DNA from: Prevotellaceae bacterium
Lineage (GTDB): Bacteria; Bacteroidota; Bacteroidia; Bacteroidales; Paludibacteraceae
Direction of reading: 5' to 3'
Assembly (NCBI GenBank): GCA_031260925.1
Contig: JAISKN010000088.1
Location: 1 to 32,018 of the forward strand
DNA length: 32,018 bases
The translations under genes and the position numbers were made by a program. The notes under the pieces are model-generated. The model searched no databases, had not been told where the DNA came from, and was given only the letters and a program-made list of their open reading frames with translations. The first letter of the stretch is position 1, and each line of letters opens with the position of its first letter. Below are positions 1 to 9,704 of the stretch, piece after piece.

Positions 1-1190
1 GAGCCGCGATAGTTCATTACGGCTTTGCGGTCGTAATAAACTGAGGCGTTGTTTGCCATAGCAACAATACTGTTGTTGTTTCCGTTTTCATTCCAAAGAA
101 TTTTTACATCAACATCAATTTTTGTTTTGTCTGCATAACCACTGCCCGATATTTGACTGCAACCGCCTTGCGGATTTGGGAAATTATTATTGCCTGTATT
201 TACAACAATAATGGGCAAGTTTGAAGTCAGATTTCCGTTTAAATAATTGCTTGTGGGCGCAGCATTTGCGGTAATAATTATTTCGTTGGAATAATATGCT
301 GCGGCATTGCCTGCAAAGACAATTTTGCAGCGGTAAGTTCCTGCCATAGAGGGACGTATGTTGTTGTTGTTGTAATTTTTGCCTGTGTAGGTAACAAAAT
401 CTGCGCCGCCGACTGATTTTACCTGCCACAAATACGAACTGACACTGCCAAGAGTGGAATTTGTGCTGCTAACTCTCAATGCTGCAAAGTTAGAGCCGTT
501 TGTAAAAAGGTTTGTTCTGCCTGACGAACTGATAGTAACATCTGAAAAAATAGGCACTACGCCGTAGTTATTTGTGTTGAGGCGGTGGTCTACCGAATTG
601 CTAAAAGTATTGATTTGTGCAACACGAATATTTGCTGTAGAATTTCCCTGATTAATGCCGAGTTCCATTTTTACAGTGCTTGAAACTGTCAAATTGCTAA
701 TGCCAAAATAAGACAAAGGCAAACTTGCCTCAAGCAGATAACCTGTCGGCGTATCTTTCATATAAAAACTGCCGCCTGTGTCGGTTTTGCCGTATCGCCG
801 CATAACAGCCGTATTTACTACATAACCGAACCCTATTTGATTTGCCGTATTTCCATTGTCTGATGCGATGTAAATTTCCACAGCATCGCCATTCCAATAG
901 TTGTTGGCGGTTGCATTTCCCCATTTGTTGTTGTCAATAACTTCTATGAGGTAATAAAAATTGGCATTGTCGGACATAACTCGCCAAGTACCTGCGGGAT
1001 TGTTGGTTGGAGTGCCAACAGAGGTAACTTTATCTATCGTAAAAGTCGGCACATTATTCCACACAGCATCTATTGTGCCGTCAATAGTGGGCGGAGTGGA
1101 AGTTAGAACAATGGAATTGGAAAAAGAATTTCCTGCGCAAGCACATAAGAAAAGCGTTGCGCAAAGCATTTTTTGGACTGTGTGTTTCAT
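1..1190 (-). CDS. Partial secreted protein (3' end outside window): signal peptide, CBM9-like/sugar-binding N-terminal domain, Ig-like segment, possible start of a CotH-kinase-like module
   Basis: Read by hand on the minus strand from ATG at 1190: MKHTVQKMLCATLFLCACAGNSFSNSIVLTSTPPTIDGTIDAVWNNVPTF... stays open to the window edge (absent from the ORF track because no stop is in the window). 'TIDGTIDAVWN...' and 'NNYWNGDAVEIYIASDN' resemble CBM9-like domains; the distal 'LPIIVVNTGN...DVDVKILWN...YYDRKAVMNYRG' resembles the N-terminus of CotH-type proteins. Confidence 0.75.
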   Translation of the reverse strand, partial: MKHTVQKMLCATLFLCACAGNSFSNSIVLTSTPPTIDGTIDAVWNNVPTFTIDKVTSVGTPTNNPAGTWRVMSDNANFYYLIEVIDNNKWGNATANNYWNGDAVEIYIASDNGNTANQIGFGYVVNTAVMRRYGKTDTGGSFYMKDTPTGYLLEASLPLSYFGISNLTVSSTVKMELGINQGNSTANIRVAQINTFSNSVDHRLNTNNYGVVPIFSDVTISSSGRTNLFTNGSNFAALRVSSTNSTLGSVSSYLWQVKSVGGADFVTYTGKNYNNNNIRPSMAGTYRCKIVFAGNAAAYYSNEIIITANAAPTSNYLNGNLTSNLPIIVVNTGNNNFPNPQGGCSQISGSGYADKTKIDVDVKILWNENGNNNSIVAMANNASVYYDRKAVMNYRG

Positions 1191-1294
1191 AATATTTTAA
1201 AATTTCTGTAAAAAAAATCGTACAAAGATAGTGATAAAAAATTAGAATTTTAGCGATAAGTAGTATAAATATTTTAATGTTATATTTTTTGCCC

Positions 1295-4129
1295 CTACAT
1301 TTGCGGGCGACCACCGCCTTCGCCGCCACCGCGACCACCTCTGCCCGTAGGAGTAGGTGTAGCCTCTGAGGCTGTCATTCCTGAGAACTTGCTGATTTTC
1401 CAAGTGAGCGTTGCCAAAAAGTACGATTGCAGCGTGTTTGATTCCGAATATTGAATGTAGTTGTCGCCGATTGTCTGCACTATGTTTTGTTTTTGATGCA
1501 GAATATCAAAGCATTTGAGCGACAAATTCAGCGATTTTTTAAGAAATGCCTTGTCGATGCTGGCGTTCCAAATGATTTCGTTTTTACTGAAATTTTTGTA
1601 TCCGCTGCGCGTGGTAAAATTAACATCAGTAGAGATTGTAAAATCGAGCGGCAGGCGCACAAGTACGTTGCCTGTGGCAGTCATATCGTGCGTTACGGCA
1701 TTCTCTTTTGTAAAGTTGTTCCAAGTGTTTGTGTAGCGGTAGTTGCCTTTTGCGCCCACTTCGAGCCAGTCGTTGTTGTATGAAAGCGAAAGCAGTTCCG
1801 AAAAATTGTAGTTGTCAATCGCGTTCTCGTAGCCGAGCGGCAGATTGGTAATATCGTCTATTTCAGTCATATCTCTATCAGCAGTGTAACCGTAACGCCG
1901 CGCATATCCGCCGCGAGTGCTGGTGCTGAAATTAATTTTCTTTTTGAAAATCGGCATATTAAAAGTAATTCCCGCGTTAAAATTTATCGGCAAATTTTGT
2001 GCATTAACCGTCTGTGTATATTCTTTTCCGCCATATCCGCCATAAACAAGAATTGTGTTTGAAACCAGCGCGTCTTGAACTAAATTTGCGTTTAACATAA
2101 CATTTAACGAGGAGGCATTTTTGCTGCTGTAACGGTTATAATTCAACATCAAAGAGTGATTAAAAGCAGGGTCAAGGTCAGGATTTCCGATTGTTTCGTT
2201 CATCAGATTTGAGTTGTCTTTTACTGGTTGCAGTTGATTTACAGACGGTTGCGTGGTACGTCCGCGATAATTTATTCTGATATTGTGTTTTGTATCAAAA
2301 TTATATTGAAATCTGAATGTCGGCGAGTAGTTTATCACATCGTCATTAACAAAATTTCTGTTTCTGCCATCGCCGTAATTTACAAAATTGTACTGTTGGC
2401 TCGGCTCAATGTGAAAACCTGCTGTCAAATTATATTTTGCCTGCATAAATCTGTAATTCAACTCAAATGTTTCGCTAAAAAACTGATTTTTAATTGTATT
2501 GCTGTAAATAGAATCATAAACTGTGTAATCTGTTCCGTCATAGTTGCTTTGCGCTTTTTGGGAATTGGAAAAATTGCCTTTGAACCCCGCTACAATCTCC
2601 AACAGATTTTGCTTGTTCCACAGCGGCTCTACCCACGACAAACGCAGGTCAGCACTGTAATTCTGCGATGTTTGAATTGTCTGTTGATTGAGCGTAGTGT
2701 CGGCAAGAATGCGAGAAACGCCATTTTGCCCTTTGTTGTAACTTGTGTTGTCGCTGCCCGAAAGGTTGCCCGCCAAACGCGCCGTAAAAGTTCTGCCGAT
2801 GCGGTTCTGCGATTTAAAATTGTACATTGCCGTAAAACCGCCGTTAAGCGAATTTTTAGTACCTTCATTACGCGAAAAACCGCTGCTCATAAGCATTGTG
2901 TCGTTGGAAATGGAGTAGTCCTGATTTTTGTAACTTGTTGTATAGTTGTAGCCAATATTAGGCTGAAAAATAAATGTGTTGCTGCTGTCTTTTTTCCATT
3001 CAAGTTCAAATCTGGCATTTATTGAGTAAAAGTCTGTTAATGAAAGAGTTGTATCTCTGCGGTGGCTTGAGCCGTTTTCCAAAAAAGTCTCTTTGTCGGC
3101 TTTGGTGTCGGAGTTGTTTGCTGAGTGGTTGAAGGTAATATCGCCGCCGACAGTGAGTTTCGGGTTGATATATGTAGAATTATTTATGCCGATATTTTGG
3201 CTTGATGTGATGCCGTTGCCGCCGCCGACACCTCCGCGTCCGCGAGAACTGCGCACGTTATTGGTGTTGTTTGCACCAGCAGTAATGGCAGTTTGGGTGT
3301 TGTTGTTGATAATATTTACAAAAGCGTTTGAGTTGTATCGAAAATTATCGTTAAAATTCCACTTTTGCCAATCTGGTTTTGCTCTCAAAATATCGCTGCC
3401 CACACCAGCCTCGATATTGCCGAATACGCCGCGTTTTTTGTCCGCCTTAAAAGTGAGGTTGATAATGCGCTCGGTGTCGTCATCTTCAAAGCCTGTGAGT
3501 TGCGCCATTTCCGATTTCTGCTCAATTACCTGCACTTTGTCAATCAATGCAGCGGGAATGTTTTTTGTCGCCATTTCGTTGTCGCCGTCAAAAAACTTTT
3601 TGCCATCAACGCGAATTTTGGTAACTTCCTGTCCATTAACAGTGATTTTGCCGTCAGAGGAGATTTCCACTCCCGGCAGTTTTTTCAAGAGGTCTTCCAG
3701 CACGGAGTTTTCGGCAAGCCTTATTGTGTTGGCGTTAAACTCGATTGTGTCGCCTCTCATCACTACCTGTACCGCTCTGCCTTGCACCACAATTTCTTTG
3801 AGTTGCTGCGAATCTTCCTGCAAAACAAGCGGTTTCAAAGTCAGATTTTCGGTTTTCACTTCAATAGTTTGATAAACTGTTTGATAACCAAAAAAGCGAA
3901 TTTCAAGCAAATAATTGCCCGAATTAACGTTATTTAACGCAAAAATTCCTTCGGAATTTGTTGTTGCTCCGTTGATAAGTGCGCTGTCGGCAACGTTCAG
4001 CAACCTTACAGTTGCGCCTGCCATTTCAGAATTATTACTGCCGTCAATCACTTTCGCCGAAATCGAATATTGAGCATAAATCGCTGAAAACGAAAAGTTT
4101 AGCAAGCAAAGCAAGAGTAGTTTTTTCAT
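1295..4129 (-). CDS. Outer membrane beta-barrel / TonB-dependent receptor-like protein with N-terminal carboxypeptidase-regulatory-like domain and plug; Gly/Arg-rich C-terminus
   Basis: 944 aa; signal peptide; 'ISAKVIDGSNNSEMAGATVRLLNVADSALINGATTNSEGIFALNNVNSGNYLLEI' CarboxypepD_reg-like; 'LEDLLKKLPGVEISSDGKITVNGQEVTKIRVDGKKFFDGD' plug motif; upstream TAACTTTG promoter-like motif on the minus strand. Confidence 0.9.
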   Translation of the reverse strand: MKKLLLLCLLNFSFSAIYAQYSISAKVIDGSNNSEMAGATVRLLNVADSALINGATTNSEGIFALNNVNSGNYLLEIRFFGYQTVYQTIEVKTENLTLKPLVLQEDSQQLKEIVVQGRAVQVVMRGDTIEFNANTIRLAENSVLEDLLKKLPGVEISSDGKITVNGQEVTKIRVDGKKFFDGDNEMATKNIPAALIDKVQVIEQKSEMAQLTGFEDDDTERIINLTFKADKKRGVFGNIEAGVGSDILRAKPDWQKWNFNDNFRYNSNAFVNIINNNTQTAITAGANNTNNVRSSRGRGGVGGGNGITSSQNIGINNSTYINPKLTVGGDITFNHSANNSDTKADKETFLENGSSHRRDTTLSLTDFYSINARFELEWKKDSSNTFIFQPNIGYNYTTSYKNQDYSISNDTMLMSSGFSRNEGTKNSLNGGFTAMYNFKSQNRIGRTFTARLAGNLSGSDNTSYNKGQNGVSRILADTTLNQQTIQTSQNYSADLRLSWVEPLWNKQNLLEIVAGFKGNFSNSQKAQSNYDGTDYTVYDSIYSNTIKNQFFSETFELNYRFMQAKYNLTAGFHIEPSQQYNFVNYGDGRNRNFVNDDVINYSPTFRFQYNFDTKHNIRINYRGRTTQPSVNQLQPVKDNSNLMNETIGNPDLDPAFNHSLMLNYNRYSSKNASSLNVMLNANLVQDALVSNTILVYGGYGGKEYTQTVNAQNLPINFNAGITFNMPIFKKKINFSTSTRGGYARRYGYTADRDMTEIDDITNLPLGYENAIDNYNFSELLSLSYNNDWLEVGAKGNYRYTNTWNNFTKENAVTHDMTATGNVLVRLPLDFTISTDVNFTTRSGYKNFSKNEIIWNASIDKAFLKKSLNLSLKCFDILHQKQNIVQTIGDNYIQYSESNTLQSYFLATLTWKISKFSGMTASEATPTPTGRGGRGGGEGGGRPQM

Positions 4130-4227
4130 ATTTTTTAAAATTTGTTTAATATTTTAGACAAAAAAATTGGGGCAAAGTTAAAAAAAATAATCAAAAAAAT
4201 AGATAAAGGCATTTTTAAAATAAAAAA

Positions 4228-4323
4228 CAGGTGTCATTCCCGCGCAGGCGGGAATCTCCCTGTTTCGTTGCAGTAAGGGGATTCCCGAGTTCCCCGCCTA
4301 CGCGGGGACGGGAATGACACCTG
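4228..4323. repeat. Palindromic intergenic repeat, family 'GTCATTCCCGCG...CGGGAATGAC' (diverged copy 1)
   Basis: CAGGTGTCATTCCCGCGCAGGCGGGAATC...CCCCGCCTACGCGGGGACGGGAATGACACCTG; ends are inverted repeats; related copies at 21249-21326 and 31774-31850. Confidence 0.85.
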
Positions 4324-4359
4324 TATCTGTTTTTTTGGGAAAATGTTGAGGTGTTTTTA

Positions 4360-4845
4360 TCAATTATTAATTAATCTGTAAGTTATAGGCAAAGTAAAAA
4401 ATACTCTTACTTTTTTGCCATCTTTTTCCCCTGCCTCCCATTTCGGCATTAATTGTATTAATCGAACAGCCTCTTTATCACCATCGGGGTACAATTTTTT
4501 TATAACTTCAATATTGGTAATGCTGCCATCTTTTTCTACAATAAATTGACAGGTTACTCTGCCTTGTATGCCTCTTTCCATCATTGACAAAGGGTACCTA
4601 ATATTGTTATTCAGAAATTTGTACAATTCCTTTTCGCTGCCTGGAAATCGCGGCATTTTATCAACAACTCTCCATACTGTGTCATTGTCGATTATTTCAA
4701 AATCTGGTTGAGAAGAAATTTGCTGTTCGTTATAAACAACATTGATGTTTGAATAGTAGTCAATTTTTGGCTTTTTAGCATTTGCCGTTGCCGCTACGCC
4801 GAGAATTACAGCGCAAATAAAAAATTTAATAAGATTGTTTTTCAT
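4360..4845 (-). CDS. Energy transducer TonB-family C-terminal domain protein
   Basis: 161 aa; signal peptide; 'FLNNNIRYPLSMMERGIQGRVTCQFIVEKDGSITNIEVIKKLYPDGDKEAVRLIQLMPKWEAGEKDGKKVRVFFTLPITYRL' is a TonB C-terminal signature. Confidence 0.85.
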   Translation of the reverse strand: MKNNLIKFFICAVILGVAATANAKKPKIDYYSNINVVYNEQQISSQPDFEIIDNDTVWRVVDKMPRFPGSEKELYKFLNNNIRYPLSMMERGIQGRVTCQFIVEKDGSITNIEVIKKLYPDGDKEAVRLIQLMPKWEAGEKDGKKVRVFFTLPITYRLINN

Positions 4846-4924
4846 AATGATTGGTTTTTTATAAATTAATGTTTTGCAAAGTTAATAAAAATTTTAATAC
4901 AACAAAAATTGCAGAATTTTTTTG

Positions 4925-4932
4925 TACTTTTG
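4925..4932 (+). promoter_or_regulatory. Bacteroidetes-type -7 element (TACTTTTG) of lolD
   Basis: Matches the TAnnTTTG consensus 20 nt upstream of ATG 4952. Confidence 0.6.
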
Positions 4933-4951
4933 TGCAAAAAATTACAAAAGA

Positions 4952-5602
4952 ATGATTAAGGCATCAAATATTACAAAAAGTTTCGGGTCGCTGCAAGTGC
5001 TGAAAGGCGTTGATTTGCAGATTGCCGAAAAAGAAATCGTTACCATAACAGGCGCAAGCGGCGCGGGAAAAACCACACTTTTGCAAATTCTCGGCACTTT
5101 GGACAAAGCCGACAGTGGAATTATTGAAATTAATGGCGTGAATATCAATAAATTAAACTCCAATTCGCTGTCGGAATTTCGGAACAGAACAATCGGTTTT
5201 GTGTTTCAGTTTCACCAACTTATGCCCGAGTTTTCCGCTGTGGAAAACGTAATGATGCCTGCGCTGATTTCGGGTGAAAGTTTTAAATCTGCCGAAATCA
5301 AAGCAAAAAAACTGCTTGATTTTCTGCAACTTTCGCACAGATTGCAGCATCGTCCAGCCGAACTTTCCGGCGGCGAAAAGCAGCGCGTTGCCGTTGCCCG
5401 CGCCCTGATAAATACGCCGAAAGTGATTTTTGCAGACGAGCCGTCAGGCAGCCTCGACAGCAAAAACAAAGCCGAACTGCATCGGCTTTTCCTCGACCTC
5501 CGCGACAACTTCAACCTCACAATCCTAATCGTTACCCACGACAGAGAACTCTCCTCTTTCGCCGACAGAAACCTCGTAATGTCAGACGGAATGTTTGTTT
5601 GA
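4952..5602 (+). CDS. lolD: ABC transporter ATP-binding protein, LolD/MacB type
   Basis: Walker A 'GASGAGKTT', '[32 protein letters not shown]', H-loop 'VTHD'; ORF track starts at 4922 but ATG 4952 ([12 protein letters not shown]) fits the promoter position. Confidence 0.88.
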   Translation: MIKASNITKSFGSLQVLKGVDLQIAEKEIVTITGASGAGKTTLLQILGTLDKADSGIIEINGVNINKLNSNSLSEFRNRTIGFVFQFHQLMPEFSAVENVMMPALISGESFKSAEIKAKKLLDFLQLSHRLQHRPAELSGGEKQRVAVARALINTPKVIFADEPSGSLDSKNKAELHRLFLDLRDNFNLTILIVTHDRELSSFADRNLVMSDGMFV

Positions 5603-5729
5603 CAGAAGACAAGTTTTACAAGTATGGAATAATTTTGCAAAAAAATAACCTGCTAAATCTATATAAAAAATAGCAACACTTTTGTCCATTATACCTATTT
5701 TTGAAAAAAAATTGTGTTGTATAAAAAAA

Positions 5730-5758
5730 ACGCAGATAATCAAAAAAATTATCTGCGT
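5730..5758 (-). terminator. Intrinsic terminator of mdh
   Basis: 11-bp perfect stem ACGCAGATAAT/ATTATCTGCGT; on the minus strand followed by TTTTTTTT. Confidence 0.6.
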
Positions 5759-5804
5759 AAATCTGTTTAATCCGTGTCATCTGCGTGCTTTTGGACAACT
5801 CTTA

Positions 5805-6734
5805 TCAAAGTTTTAAATCCTTATTTACTTCTCTTACAGCGGCAGCAGATGCAGCAAATTTTTCTGCTTCTGCGCCTTCGAGTTGCAGGTCAATGATTTG
5901 TTCAACGCCGTCTTTGCCGATGATTACTGGTGCGCCGAGGCAAATGTCGCTTTGTCCGTATTCGCCGTTGAGCATTACTGAGCAGGGAATAAGTTTTTTC
6001 TGGTCGCACACAATCGACTGAACGAGTGTAGAAACCGCTGCGCCCGGAGCGTACCAAGCCGATGTGCCGAGCAGTTTTGTGAGTGTTGCGCCGCCAACTT
6101 TGGTTTCTTCTATAACGTAATTCACTTTTTCTTCGCTCAAAAATTCCGTTACGGCAATTCCGCGATAGGTTGCTCTGCTAATCAACGGCAACATTCCTGT
6201 GTCGCTGTGCGCTGCAATCACCATTCCATCAACGTCTGATGCGGGAACTTCCAACGCCTCAGCCAAACGATAGCGGAAACGCGCGCTGTCCAACGCGCCG
6301 CCCATTCCAATAACGCGGTTTGAGGGCAAGCCCGAAATTTTCTGCGTGAGATACGCCATTGTGTCCATTGGGTTGGACACCACAACGATAATCACGTTCG
6401 GCGAATATTTTACCAAATTATCAACCACGCTTTTCACGATGCCTGCATTTACGCCGACAAGTTCCTCGCGCGTCATTCCCGGCTTGCGCGGAATGCCCGA
6501 TGTGATAACGGCAACCTGCGAATTTGCTGTTTTGGAGTAATCGCCTGTTACGCCTGTGATTTTGGTATCAAAACCGTTTAATGTGGCTGTTTGCATCAAG
6601 TCCATTGCTTTGCCTTCGGCAAGTCCTTCTTTAATATCAACGAGAACAACCTCCGATGCAAAATTTTTAATTGCGATGTATTCTGCGCAACTTGCGCCCA
6701 CTGCGCCCGCGCCTACTACTGTTACTTTTGACAT
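5805..6734 (-). CDS. mdh: Malate dehydrogenase
   Basis: 309 aa; 'VTVVGAGAVGASCAEYIA', 'VDIKEGLAEGKAMDLMQTA', 'ITSGIPRKPGMTREELVGVNAGIV', 'VSNPMDTMAYL'. Confidence 0.95.
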   Translation of the reverse strand: MSKVTVVGAGAVGASCAEYIAIKNFASEVVLVDIKEGLAEGKAMDLMQTATLNGFDTKITGVTGDYSKTANSQVAVITSGIPRKPGMTREELVGVNAGIVKSVVDNLVKYSPNVIIVVVSNPMDTMAYLTQKISGLPSNRVIGMGGALDSARFRYRLAEALEVPASDVDGMVIAAHSDTGMLPLISRATYRGIAVTEFLSEEKVNYVIEETKVGGATLTKLLGTSAWYAPGAAVSTLVQSIVCDQKKLIPCSVMLNGEYGQSDICLGAPVIIGKDGVEQIIDLQLEGAEAEKFAASAAAVREVNKDLKL

Positions 6735-7018
6735 AATAATATAAATTTTAGATTTGTTATTTACGATTTTAGATTTATGATTGTGTCTGTTTTTTTAACC
6801 TGAAATCATAAATCTGAAATTATTTTTTCGGGCGCAAAATTACTCTTTTTTTCTGATAAAATCAAAAAATAATCGGTATTTTTTTATCTAAAAAACAACC
6901 ATTTTTGTTAAGTGGTAATAAAAAATTAATGTAATATTTTGCAATTTAATTATTTCACGCAAAGAGCGCAAAGTTTTTTGCATTACTTACTTATTTTTTG
7001 AAAATAAATCGTGCTGCG

Positions 7019-7094
7019 TTTTTTGTTAATTCTATACTACTATTTGATAATTTTTGCCTATTTTTATCATTGGAAAATATATAATTTTGTTGCG
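7019..7094 (+). promoter_or_regulatory. Shared upstream cis element plus TAnnTTTG promoter of the GH3 gene (most diverged of four copies)
   Basis: tttttgttaattctatactactatttgataatttttgcctatttttatc...tataattttg; aligns with 12503-12578, 15217-15290 and 19979-20052. Confidence 0.6.
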
Positions 7095-7169
7095 TTAAAT
7101 TTTAAATCTAATTATCTGCGCAAATCTGCGTTTTCAGCGTAATCTGCGTTCAAAAAATCATCTAAAACA

Positions 7170-9557
7170 ATGAAGAAATCTGTTTTCACAATGTTAATCA
7201 TTGCAACATTAGCGGCTTGCAGTCAAAAAGCCGATTTGTACAAAGACGCATCGCAACCTGTCGAAAAGCGCGTTGAAAATCTTTTAAGCCAAATGAATTT
7301 GGAAGAAAAAGTCGGACAAATGAACCAGTTTGTCGGGCTGGAACATATGAAAGCGGCGTTGGGCAACCTCACCGAAGAGGAGTTGTACAACAACACCGCC
7401 AACGCTTTTTATCCTAACACCTCCGTTGCTGACGTGGAAAATTGGACAAAGCAGGGTTTAATCGGCTCGTTTCTGCACGTTCTCACTATCGAGGAGGCAA
7501 ATTACCTGCAATCGCTCGCAATGGAAAGCCGCCTGCAAATTCCGATAATTTTCGGCATTGATGCCATTCACGGCAACGCAAACTGTCCCGACAATACGGT
7601 TTATGCCACAAATATAAACCTTGCCTGCTCGTTCGATACGGCAATGGCATACACTATCGCCCGACAGACCGCTGCCGAAATGCGCGCAATGAATATGCAC
7701 TGGACTTTCAACCCCAATGTCGAAGTTGCCCGCGATGCACGTTGGGGCAGAGTTGGCGAAACCTACGGCGAAGACCCATATCTTGTTGGTTTAATGGGAG
7801 TTAAGTCGGTTGAGGGTTATCAGGGCAATCTTAATTCCGCAAACGATGTTCTGGCTTGCATCAAGCATTTTGTCGGCGGCTCTCAGCCAGCCAACGGCAC
7901 AAACGGCTCGCCGACAGATATTTCCGAAAGGACTTTGCGCGAGGTGTTTTTTCCGCCGTTTAAACTTGGCGTTGATGCGGGCGCAATGTCGCTAATGACC
8001 GCCCACAACGAACTCAACGGCGTTCCCTGCCACGAAAACGACTATCTTATGAACGAGGTTTTGCGCAAAGAATGGGGTTTTAAGGGTTTTGTGGTGTCCG
8101 ACTGGATGGATATTGAGCATATTTTTGATGTTCACGCCACCGCCGAAAACTTGAAAGAGGCGTTCTATCAGTCGATTACGGCAGGAATGGATATGCATAT
8201 GCACGGCATAAAATGGAACGAACTCGTGTGCGAACTTGTGCGCGAAGGCAGAATTTCCGAAAAGCGAATTGACGAAAGCGTGCGCAGAATTTTAACAGTA
8301 AAATTTCAACTCGGTTTGTTTGAACAGCCCTTTGCAGATGTTGAAAATTCTATGAAAATCCGTTTGAATGACGAACATCGCCAAACCGCATTGGAAAGCG
8401 CAAGAAATGGTATTGTTTTATTAAAAAATAGCAGTTTTCCCGTCATTGCGGCGAAAGCCGCAATCTCCTCAAAACAGGAGATTGCGGGTCAAGCCCGCAA
8501 TGACACGCCTTTGTTGCCTCTCGATTTTTCAAAATATAAAAAAGTTTTGGTTACGGGCATTAACGCTGATGATGAGAATATTCTCGGCGATTGGAGCGCG
8601 CAGCAAAAGCCCGAAAATGTTATCACCGTTCTCGAAGGGCTTAAAATGATTTCGCCCGAAACAAATTTTGACTTTGTAAATCAGGGCTGGGACCCGCGCA
8701 ATATGGACAAAGCGCAGGTGGAACTTGCAGCGCAAAAGGCAAAATCCGCCGACCTTAATATCGTTGTCGCAGGCGAATATATGATGCGCTACCGCTGGAC
8801 AGAGCGCACAGACGGCGAGGACACCGACCGCAGCGATTTGGACTTGGTCGGCTTGCAAAACGAGTTAATTCAAAAAGTGGCTGCGAGCGGCAAACCCACA
8901 ATTCTCATTCTGATAAGCGGTCGTCCGCTCGGCGTGGAATGGGCAGCCGACAATTTGCCCGCAATCGTTGAGGCGTTTGCGCCCGGAATGTACGGCGGGC
9001 AGGCGATAGCCGAAATTCTCGCAGGCAAAATCAATCCGTCAGCAAAACTCGCAATCACCATTCCGCGCAGCGTTGGGCAGTTGCAAATGGTTTATAATCA
9101 CAAGCCGTCAATGTATTTTCACCCTTACGCCGCCTACAAATCGAGCGAGCCGCTGTTTCCGTTTGGGTTTGGGTTGAGTTACACAAATTACGAATATTCG
9201 GATTTAAAAATAGAGCCAAGAGCCAAGAGCCAAGAGCCAAGACAGGCAAAGCCCGATTACAAAGTTTCTGTAAAAATCAAAAATACAGGCAATTTTGACG
9301 GCGTGGAAATTGTGCAACTCTACATTCGCGACAAATTTAGCAGCGTTACGCGCCCTGTGAAAGAACTCAAAGATTTTGCCCGCGTGCCTCTCAAAGCAGG
9401 CGAGGAGAAGACAGTTGAATTTACCGTTACGCCCGACAAACTTGCATTCTACGACAAAAATATGAATTGGGTTGTCGAAAAAGGCGAATTTGAAATTATG
9501 GTCGGCAAATCGTCAAAAAACGAGGATTTGCTCAAAGCAACGATTGTGGTTGAATAA
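7170..9557 (+). CDS. bglX: Glycoside hydrolase family 3 beta-glucosidase/xylosidase-like lipoprotein (BglX type)
   Basis: 795 aa; lipobox-like 'LATLAACS'; 'NPNVEVARDARWGRVGETYGEDPYLVG', catalytic region 'GFVVSDWMDIEH', GH3 C-terminal 'LFPFGFGLSYTNYEYSDLKI' and fibronectin-III-like end. Confidence 0.92.
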   Translation: MKKSVFTMLIIATLAACSQKADLYKDASQPVEKRVENLLSQMNLEEKVGQMNQFVGLEHMKAALGNLTEEELYNNTANAFYPNTSVADVENWTKQGLIGSFLHVLTIEEANYLQSLAMESRLQIPIIFGIDAIHGNANCPDNTVYATNINLACSFDTAMAYTIARQTAAEMRAMNMHWTFNPNVEVARDARWGRVGETYGEDPYLVGLMGVKSVEGYQGNLNSANDVLACIKHFVGGSQPANGTNGSPTDISERTLREVFFPPFKLGVDAGAMSLMTAHNELNGVPCHENDYLMNEVLRKEWGFKGFVVSDWMDIEHIFDVHATAENLKEAFYQSITAGMDMHMHGIKWNELVCELVREGRISEKRIDESVRRILTVKFQLGLFEQPFADVENSMKIRLNDEHRQTALESARNGIVLLKNSSFPVIAAKAAISSKQEIAGQARNDTPLLPLDFSKYKKVLVTGINADDENILGDWSAQQKPENVITVLEGLKMISPETNFDFVNQGWDPRNMDKAQVELAAQKAKSADLNIVVAGEYMMRYRWTERTDGEDTDRSDLDLVGLQNELIQKVAASGKPTILILISGRPLGVEWAADNLPAIVEAFAPGMYGGQAIAEILAGKINPSAKLAITIPRSVGQLQMVYNHKPSMYFHPYAAYKSSEPLFPFGFGLSYTNYEYSDLKIEPRAKSQEPRQAKPDYKVSVKIKNTGNFDGVEIVQLYIRDKFSSVTRPVKELKDFARVPLKAGEEKTVEFTVTPDKLAFYDKNMNWVVEKGEFEIMVGKSSKNEDLLKATIVVE
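8442..8503. repeat. Palindromic repeat inserted in frame inside the GH3 gene
   Basis: GTCATTGCGGCGAAAGCCGCAATCTCC-tcaaaaca-GGAGATTGCGGGTCAAGCCCGCAATGAC; translated as VIAAKAAISSKQEIAGQARND between 'LLKN' and 'LLPLDFSKYKKVLVTG'. Confidence 0.88.
9212..9242 (+). repeat. Heptanucleotide tandem repeat (AGAGCCA)x4+AGA inside the GH3 gene
   Basis: agagccaagagccaagagccaagagccaaga read directly; encodes EPRAKSQEPRQ. Confidence 0.95.
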
Positions 9558-9569
9558 AACGCGAACGTT

Positions 9570-9608
9570 AAACCTGTTAAGTTAAAAAAAACTTAACAGG
9601 TTTTTTTT
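9570..9608 (+). terminator. Intrinsic terminator after the GH3 gene
   Basis: aaacctgttaagttaaaaaaaacttaacaggttttttttg. Confidence 0.8.
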
Positions 9609-9704
9609 GTTAAATAAAAACATTCGCGCATTAGCGGCTAAAATATTTTTTTCAACCTTACACAATTAAAAAATAAATTTGTACATTTGCAGAAAAATTT
9701 GATT

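Noticed and set aside
2228-3937. Long ORFs on the plus strand (2228-3025, 3093-3872, 3365-3937)
   Set aside because: Antisense to the well-supported 944-aa outer membrane protein; cysteine-rich low-quality translations with no family resemblance.
6950-7150. Motifs 'TTTCACGCAAAGAGCGCAAAG' and 'ATCTGCGCAAATCTGCG' upstream of GH3 (also near 5750, 12588, 15298)
   Set aside because: Low-complexity repeats that appear commonly in many genomes; not specific enough here to claim a function.
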